A stretch of DNA of 55,847 bases, from NCBI GenBank assembly GCA_018004645.1, contig JAGNBV010000009.1:1-55847 (forward strand), in the 5' to 3' direction. Positions 51,127 through 55,847 of this stretch are shown piece by piece (positions within the stretch are counted from its first letter, which is position 1; every line of letters starts with the position of its first letter). The notes under the pieces were generated by a model, which ran no database searches, had not been told where the DNA came from, and worked only from the letters and a program-made list of their open reading frames with translations. Origin of the DNA: Bacteroidales bacterium. GTDB lineage: Bacteria > Bacteroidota > Bacteroidia > Bacteroidales > CAIWKO01. A program made the translations under genes and the position numbers.

Positions 51127-51957
51127 ATGAAAAAAGCAGCATTACTGATAATAGCATTTTGTGCGCTTTCTCTGGCCGGATTCGGACAGCATTTTAATGC
51201 AGGAGCCAAAGCAGGCCTCAACATGATACCGCTTGAAAAAAACGATCTGAAAGGCCGCTTATTCAGTGCCGGTTACCATGTTGGCGCAGTGGGCAGTTAT
51301 AAGGTTAACGACTGGTTTTCGGTTTCGGCAGAAATTATGCTCACCTCGCAAAAGAAAACTTATGAAAAGCTGGATACGGCTTCATTCTTAGGCACACTGG
51401 CTGAAAATCCGTTACTTTCGTTCACCGGCATTGATATTGATGAAATAATGGATACGCTGGGAATGATTAAGGATTATATCAACGATAATGTGTATAACAC
51501 CCGTACAGGCGTGGTAAATCTAACTTATATCAAAGTACCTGTGCTAGCTTGTTTCAACTACAAATCGCTGTATTTCTCGGTAGGGCCTTATGTTTCTTTT
51601 TTGTTATCAAACAAAGGCAACGAAGAGCTCAGCCAGCTTATTCCCATTGTGGAAACGATGACAGGCTTGGACACCATCCCATTTTATTATTCCATCATCA
51701 ATGCTATGTTTCCGGGCTACAGCGAACCCCTGGCCAGCAAGGTGGAAAAAGACAAAACTATCGGGAAAATCGATTTTGGCGTTATGGCCGAGGTTTCATA
51801 CCGTTTGGGCAACAATGTAACCCTGGGCGTGAGTTATCATCAGGGATTGCTCAATTACCGCAAGCCGGAGATTTACAAAAATGATTACCTGTCGTCGCTC
51901 AATTTTTCTATCGGATATTTGTTCAATTTTCCAGCAAACAATAAATCCATTTATTAA
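51127..51957 (+). CDS. PorT-like outer-membrane beta-barrel protein
   Basis: 276 residues. Signal peptide MKKAALLIIAFCALSLAGFG, then Gly- and aromatic-patterned strands: HFNAGAKAGLNMIPLEKNDL, YHVGAVGSYKVNDWFSVSAE, YFSVGPYVSFLLSN, FGVMAEVSYRLGNNVTLGVS and LNFSIGYLFNF. It matches the outer-membrane beta-barrel domain common in Bacteroidota (PorT-like). An internal helical loop (about 90-130) is unusually long. The MITE-like element begins 3 nt after the stop codon. Confidence 0.8.
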   Translation: MKKAALLIIAFCALSLAGFGQHFNAGAKAGLNMIPLEKNDLKGRLFSAGYHVGAVGSYKVNDWFSVSAEIMLTSQKKTYEKLDTASFLGTLAENPLLSFTGIDIDEIMDTLGMIKDYINDNVYNTRTGVVNLTYIKVPVLACFNYKSLYFSVGPYVSFLLSNKGNEELSQLIPIVETMTGLDTIPFYYSIINAMFPGYSEPLASKVEKDKTIGKIDFGVMAEVSYRLGNNVTLGVSYHQGLLNYRKPEIYKNDYLSSLNFSIGYLFNFPANNKSIY

Positions 51958-51960
51958 TCA

Positions 51961-52124
51961 GAGGCTGTCTCAAAATGTATTTTTTTTGATATTCTTCTCT
52001 CAGTGGCTCTCTGTGAACCGCATTAGCGGTCTCTGTGAATATCTGTGTAATAATAAATTAAAGAATTACACAGAGTACCACGGAGTACACACAGAGTTAC
52101 ACAGAGTACTTTTGAGACAGTCTC
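51961..52124. mobile_element. MITE-like 164-bp element
   Basis: Ends GAGGCTGTCTCAAAA (51961-51975) and TTTTGAGACAGTCTC (52110-52124) are inverted repeats matching at 14 of 15 positions. Inside are CTGTGTAAT/ATTACACAG (52043-52051 and 52065-52073, exact) and three direct copies of ACACAGAGT (52068, 52089, 52099). No transposase is encoded. The terminal motif recurs alone at 25959-25971. It fits a non-autonomous element mobilised by an insertion sequence elsewhere. Confidence 0.7.
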
Positions 52125-52172
52125 AATCTGCACATTTATTAAAGGATTTCCTTAATCACAACTTGATTATAA

Positions 52173-52225
52173 GTTTGCATTTAGCACAAATGATTGTTAA
52201 TAGTGGCTCCGTGGTCCGTCAAAAC
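52173..52225. repeat. Dispersed 53-bp repeat, copy B
   Basis: Matches 2430-2482 in the same orientation at 46 of 53 positions. It lies between the MITE-like element and the MarR promoter. The rest of 51958-52409 contains no gene. Confidence 0.6.
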
Positions 52226-52364
52226 GGCGGGCAAGAGCATACTTTTTGACTTAGTTTCCCGTCATTATAAACAGCTTTAGCATGGCTGGCAGATTTGGTA
52301 AATTTTTCCCGTTTATTATCATGATGAATTTTTTCAGATTTCATACCAATTAATTAAAATTTCG

Positions 52365-52399
52365 TATATTTGCAGTCCGAAATTATTGCTAATAGCAAT
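52365..52399 (+). promoter_or_regulatory. Promoter -7 box and palindromic operator of the MarR-like gene
   Basis: TATATTTG (52365-52372) is a -7 box without a clear -33 partner at the usual spacing. Thirteen nucleotides on, ATTGCTA-A-TAGCAAT (52385-52399) is a perfect 7+1+7 palindrome, 10 nt before the ATG at 52410. A MarR dimer binding here would block transcription or early elongation. Confidence 0.55.
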
Positions 52400-52409
52400 T
52401 TTATTTTTT

Positions 52410-52742
52410 ATGGAATGTTTATGCAAAATAAAGACAGTATTCAAGAAAATACACGAGTTTGAGCAAAAGCTTCAAACCGGTCATAATGTGACTATTAACG
52501 AAGCCATGGTAATCTGTTGTTTGTGCGGAACCAAGAAATCATCGGGTGGAATAGCAAAAGAAACCGAGATATCATTGAGCCGGACATCGCGTGTTTTGCT
52601 TTCGCTGGAGCAGAAAGGTTATGTTAAACGTAGTTTAGGTGATAAGGACAAACGCCTGATGATGTTTGTGCTGTCGGAGGCCGGAAAAATGAAACTGGCA
52701 GAAATTAACAGTCTCAATGTGAATCTGAATCTTGAAATTTAA
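52410..52742 (+). CDS. Cys-rich MarR-like winged-helix regulator
   Basis: 110 residues from the ATG at 52410, chosen because the in-frame TTG at 52386 lies inside the palindrome. The winged-helix part is clear: NEAMVICCLCGTKKSSGGIA, then IAKETEISLSRTSRVLLSLE (recognition helix) and GYVKRSLGDKDKRLMMFVLS (wing). The protein is shorter than typical MarR proteins (about 140-150), lacking the long C-terminal dimerisation helix. It has five cysteines: C3, C5, C36, C37 and C39, an unusual number that suggests a thiol- or sulfane-sulfur-based sensor. Autoregulation through the palindrome is likely, and the sulfur-transfer fusion gene starts 24 nt downstream. Confidence 0.75.
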   Translation: MECLCKIKTVFKKIHEFEQKLQTGHNVTINEAMVICCLCGTKKSSGGIAKETEISLSRTSRVLLSLEQKGYVKRSLGDKDKRLMMFVLSEAGKMKLAEINSLNVNLNLEI

Positions 52743-52766
52743 ATCACAAAATAAAATTTTAACAAC

Positions 52767-55238
52767 ATGAAAATACTAATTGTAGGAGGTGTAGCCGGTG
52801 GAGCAACCACGGCAGCCCGTCTCAGAAGAGAAGATGAATCAGCAGAAATAATAATGTTTGAGCGTGGGGAAAACATTTCGTACGCCAATTGCGGCTTACC
52901 CTATTATATCGGGGGTACCATAGCAGAGCGTGAAAACCTTTTCCTGCAAACACCCGAAGCATTTAACAAGAGGTTTAACGTGGATGTCAGGGTAAACAGT
53001 GAAGTGATCGCCATCCACCGTTCTGAAAAAAAAGCGGAGATCAAAAACCTGAAAAACGACGAAACATATTACGAGACGTACGACAAACTTGTTCTTTCAC
53101 CCGGAGCTGAGCCTCTGCGGCCCAACATTCCCGGCATCAATACCGATGGTATCTTTACATTGAGGAACGTGGCGGATACGGATAAAATTAAGTCGTTTCT
53201 TGACAATCAGAAACCGGCCAGAGCCATTGTGGTAGGCGGAGGATTTATAGGGCTTGAAATGGCTGAAAATTTACATAAAAGGGGAATTTTTGTGTCTTTG
53301 GTAGAGATGGCGGATCAGGTGATGACTCCGCTGGATTATTCCATGGCTACTATAGTTCACCAGCATCTTAAAACCAAAAACGTTGCTTTTTATTTAAAGG
53401 ATGGGGTATCATCATTTGCTAAAGAAAACGAACATCTTACAGTAACCCTGCAAAGCGGCCGCAAAATATCAGCCGATATAGTGATATTATCTATTGGTGT
53501 AAGACCGGAGAGCAGGCTCGCCAGGGAAGCAGGACTTGAAACAGGAGCTTCCGGTGGTATAGTGGTGAATGAATATTTACAAACCTCTGATCCCGATGTT
53601 TATGCTGTTGGTGATGCTATAGAGTTTGAAAATCCAATTACTCATAAGAAACAAATTACTTTTCTGGCGGGACCTGCCAACAAACAGGGCCGCATCTGTG
53701 CCGACAACATAGTTTATGGCAACAAGTCGAAGTACCCGGGAGCCATAAATACGGCCATTGCCAAGGTGTTTGATTTGACAGTAGCAGCTACCGGGGTGTC
53801 GGGAAGGATACTCAGGAAAGAAAACATACCTTATCAGTCGGCTGTGATCCATTCGGGGTCCCATGCAGGCTATTATCCGGGGGCAATTCCCATGAGCATC
53901 AAAATTATTTTTTCTCCGGAAGGAAAATTGTACGGGGCTCAGATTGTGGGTTATGACGGGGTTGACAAACGTATTGACATTTTAGCCAGCATAATCAATT
54001 TTGGCGGCACCATCTCTGATCTCACAAGAATGGAGCATGCCTATGCCCCGCCCTATTCTTCAGCCAAAGACCCCGTAAATATTGCCGGCTTTGTGGCTGA
54101 AAACATACTCAAAAAAAGAATGATGCCTTTTTCATGGCGCGACATTGCTGCACTCGACCTTGCAACGTCCATGCTGATTGATGTGCGCACGCATGATGAG
54201 TTCCAGCTTGGAGCTATCCCGGGGGCTGTTAACATACCGGTGGACGAAATCAGAACACGTACGGCCGAAATTCCCAAAAACAAAAAAATTGTAATTTATT
54301 GCGGAGTGGGTTTGCGCGGATATGTGGCAAGCCGCATCCTGATGCAATCCGGCTACCGGGAAGTATTTAACCTGAGCGGCGGATACAAAACCTATGAATT
54401 TGCCATCCAGAAACAAAGCAATGAAGACGTGTATGCTAAGGATAAAATTGACATTGATAACCAAATCTATCAAACCGAAAGCAACACGGGAAACAAAAGT
54501 TTTTTACAAAACATCGTAAAGATTGATGCCTGCGGGCTTCAATGCCCCGGGCCTATTCTGAAACTCAAGAAATCAGCCGATCTTATGCAATCCGGCCAGA
54601 CTCTAGAAATTACTGCTACCGATCCGGCATTTGCCAACGATGTCAAAGCATGGGCAAACATTACCGGCAACAAAATACTTGAATTGAATGAAAATGCGGG
54701 CACTATAAAAGCTGTTATAGAAAAACAAAATGCCCCGCAAATGCCCGAGGCAAGTCAAAGCCAGCAAGTCAAGCCCAAATCTCTGATTGTATTCAGCGAC
54801 GATCTTGACAAGGCCATCGCATCGTTTGTCATCGCCAATGGCGCTGCCGCCATGGGCAGTAAGGTTACCATATTTTTTACGTTCTGGGGACTGAATGTAA
54901 TCAAGAAGGATAACCATCCGGCCGTATCGAAAGACCTGATGGGAAAGCTTTTTGGGATGATGATGCCAAAAAGCAGCAAAAAACTCAAGCTCTCGAAAAT
55001 GAATATGCTCAACATGGGTTCAAAGATGATGCGCAAACGTATGCAGAGCAAAAAGATAGAATCCCTGGAATCGTTGATCATCCAGGCTCACGAGAATGGT
55101 GTGGAGTTTATCGCCTGTACCATGTCTATGGATGTGATGGGCGTGCAGAAAGAAGAACTGTTCGATTTTGTTACCTTTGGCGGCGTGGCCTCCTACATGG
55201 AACGTGCTGAACAATGCGGCGTCAACCTGTTCATTTAG
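52767..55238 (+). CDS. CoA-disulfide reductase - rhodanese - TusA - DsrE-like fusion protein
   Basis: An 823-residue cytoplasmic protein joining four domains. Residues 1-445 form an FAD/NAD(P)H disulfide oxidoreductase of the CoA-disulfide reductase type: GGVAGGATTAARLRR, catalytic C42 in SYANCGLPYYIGG, and RMEHAYAPPYSSAKDPV. Residues 456-548 are a rhodanese with C512 in YCGVGLRGYVASR. Residues 583-652 are a TusA-like domain with C593 in CGLQCPGPILKLKKSA. Residues 670-823 are a DsrE/DsrF-like domain (SLIVFSDDLDKAIASFVIAN) with C784 in FIACTMSMDVMG. Reductase, persulfide carrier and acceptor would thus lie on one chain to handle sulfane sulfur, CoA persulfide or polysulfide. Downstream of a Cys-rich MarR-like gene (24 nt), probably its target. 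Confidence 0.92.
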   Translation: MKILIVGGVAGGATTAARLRREDESAEIIMFERGENISYANCGLPYYIGGTIAERENLFLQTPEAFNKRFNVDVRVNSEVIAIHRSEKKAEIKNLKNDETYYETYDKLVLSPGAEPLRPNIPGINTDGIFTLRNVADTDKIKSFLDNQKPARAIVVGGGFIGLEMAENLHKRGIFVSLVEMADQVMTPLDYSMATIVHQHLKTKNVAFYLKDGVSSFAKENEHLTVTLQSGRKISADIVILSIGVRPESRLAREAGLETGASGGIVVNEYLQTSDPDVYAVGDAIEFENPITHKKQITFLAGPANKQGRICADNIVYGNKSKYPGAINTAIAKVFDLTVAATGVSGRILRKENIPYQSAVIHSGSHAGYYPGAIPMSIKIIFSPEGKLYGAQIVGYDGVDKRIDILASIINFGGTISDLTRMEHAYAPPYSSAKDPVNIAGFVAENILKKRMMPFSWRDIAALDLATSMLIDVRTHDEFQLGAIPGAVNIPVDEIRTRTAEIPKNKKIVIYCGVGLRGYVASRILMQSGYREVFNLSGGYKTYEFAIQKQSNEDVYAKDKIDIDNQIYQTESNTGNKSFLQNIVKIDACGLQCPGPILKLKKSADLMQSGQTLEITATDPAFANDVKAWANITGNKILELNENAGTIKAVIEKQNAPQMPEASQSQQVKPKSLIVFSDDLDKAIASFVIANGAAAMGSKVTIFFTFWGLNVIKKDNHPAVSKDLMGKLFGMMMPKSSKKLKLSKMNMLNMGSKMMRKRMQSKKIESLESLIIQAHENGVEFIACTMSMDVMGVQKEELFDFVTFGGVASYMERAEQCGVNLFI

Positions 55239-55345
55239 AAGCTGTTTTGAATTTGTACAATTAGTAATTATTTACGGTCAGGCTGAGCCGATTATCCTCA
55301 ACCTATAGTGACAACCTGCCGGCAAGACAGGAAGGATAATCGTGT

Positions 55346-55441
55346 CCCTGCCTGCCGAAGTGTCCGGCACGCAGGCAGGGAAGTCGACCGTAACAGTCAC
55401 TCTTCGACACGGACAAATACTTGTATTGAAGTATTTGTCCG
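55346..55441. repeat. Cluster of two perfect hairpins downstream of the fusion gene
   Basis: CCCTGCCTGC (55346-55355) pairs exactly with GCAGGCAGGG (55371-55380). CGGACAAATACTT (55410-55422) pairs exactly with AAGTATTTGTCCG (55429-55441) around a 6-nt loop. Both are in the gene-free end of the window (55239-55847). They lack T-runs, so repeat-element folding is more likely than simple termination. Confidence 0.6.
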
Positions 55442-55483
55442 GCTACCAATGACAACAATATTGTATTTGGCTGTTTTACAGTT

Positions 55484-55569
55484 ATTTCGGTCAGGCAGAG
55501 CCGTTGTTCTGGATAAAAATGAATTTGTTGAAAAAATTTATTGAACAACGAGTCGAAGTCGACCGAAAT
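55484..55569. repeat. Fold-back repeat element
   Basis: ATTTCGGTC...GTTGTTC (55484-55509) and GAACAAC...GACCGAAAT (55543-55569) are inverted at their outer 9 and inner 7 bases, separated by a 33-nt centre. Related segments (GGTCAGGCTGAGCCG at 55275-55289, AAGTCGACCG at 55381-55390) recur nearby, and GTCCCGA/TCGGGAC follows at 55615-55665. This looks like a degenerate dispersed repeat cluster. No gene is visible in 55239-55847. Confidence 0.5.
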
Positions 55570-55847
55570 AAAATTCGATGAAATTCACCAACAATCAGGC
55601 CCCATTTCGACACGTCCCGAAAGTCCCTATACCTTTGGCCACAAAGATTTATATTATCGGGACGGCTCAACGTGACCTGAATTTTTGTCATTAAATGTTA
55701 TTTTTGTGCGCAGCATAATTGTGTCTGTTGCACAACTACATTTTTTTTACGTATTTTTTACTTTTTATCATTTTTTATGCAATAAATAAAGATTGACCCT
55801 TTAGTTGAGCCAAAAAACAAGTGATTTTAGTCAAAAAGAAGTCAAAA

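Noticed and set aside
51961..52130. CRISPR-like reading of the ACACAGAGT copies
   Set aside because: Three 9-base copies with unequal spacing of 21 and 10 nt inside an element with inverted ends are not a CRISPR array.
1..55847. tRNA, rRNA or CRISPR array
   Set aside because: No tRNA-like TPsiC arm, rRNA-like block or regularly spaced direct repeat was found by eye. Only a short 9-bp triplet of repeats occurs, inside the MITE-like element.

Overview
The window reads as chromosomal DNA of a Bacteroidota bacterium, most likely an anaerobic Bacteroidales-type lineage; a genus cannot be assigned from sequence alone. Signs of this are several secreted proteins with a C-terminal type IX secretion (T9SS) type A sorting domain, a SusC/HmuR-like TonB-dependent receptor, head-GIN/DUF2807, DUF4369-thioredoxin and DUF5063 families, and promoters that fit the Bacteroidota pattern (TTTG or TTG, about 19-22 nt, then TAnnTTTG) with weak Shine-Dalgarno sites. 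I saw no tRNA, rRNA, CRISPR array, prophage or intact insertion sequence. There are, however, several repeats, fold-back elements and gene remnants, concentrated in the gene-poor stretches at 1-670, 1890-2660, 4405-4760, 25790-26120, 51958-52400 and 55240-55847.

Layout. 0.1-5 kb: gene remnants, a CvfB-like S1 protein, an SDR plus 5-alpha-reductase-like gene pair, and a strongly structured non-coding element. 5-11.7 kb: a coiled-coil protein of unknown function, a DUF2007-Usp-Usp protein, a class III aminotransferase, two small exported proteins, an FAA-family hydrolase and a DEDDh exonuclease. 11.7-17.6 kb (minus strand): a TPR/beta-propeller exported protein, a glycosyltransferase fused to a decayed phosphoglycosyltransferase, and a DUF3795 / radical SAM / GME-fold-like operon. 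18-28 kb: an haem-receptor-type TonB receptor followed by a secreted C10 cysteine protease, then outer-membrane and LamG secreted proteins and an endonuclease/exonuclease/phosphatase-fold lipoprotein. 28-35.4 kb (minus): a 1591-residue M6 metalloprotease and a second T9SS cargo. 35.4-40.8 kb (minus): an operon containing recF and a DciA-like DUF721 gene together with a DUF2807 lipoprotein, a Tudor-like protein and a VWA membrane protein. 41-51 kb: a GreA-like protein, an acyltransferase, outer-membrane proteins, a PflA-like radical SAM cluster, an S9 peptidase and a DUF4369-thioredoxin protein. 51-55.2 kb: an outer-membrane protein, a MITE-like element, and a Cys-rich MarR-like regulator beside a four-domain sulfur-transfer fusion.

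How the genes may work together. Much of the central region is cell-surface and secreted protein biology: four T9SS cargos (C10 protease, LamG, M6 protease, propeller protein) lie between 21 and 35 kb, and the C10 protease beside an HmuR-like receptor suggests digestion of host or environmental haemoproteins coupled to uptake. The 52.4-55.2 kb pair is the best candidate for an under-described system: a small MarR-like protein with five cysteines, a perfect palindrome just downstream of its -7 box, and one polypeptide joining CoA-disulfide reductase, rhodanese, TusA and DsrE-like domains, which suggests a sulfane-sulfur sensing and transfer unit. All family assignments come from reading motifs by eye; no database search was possible.
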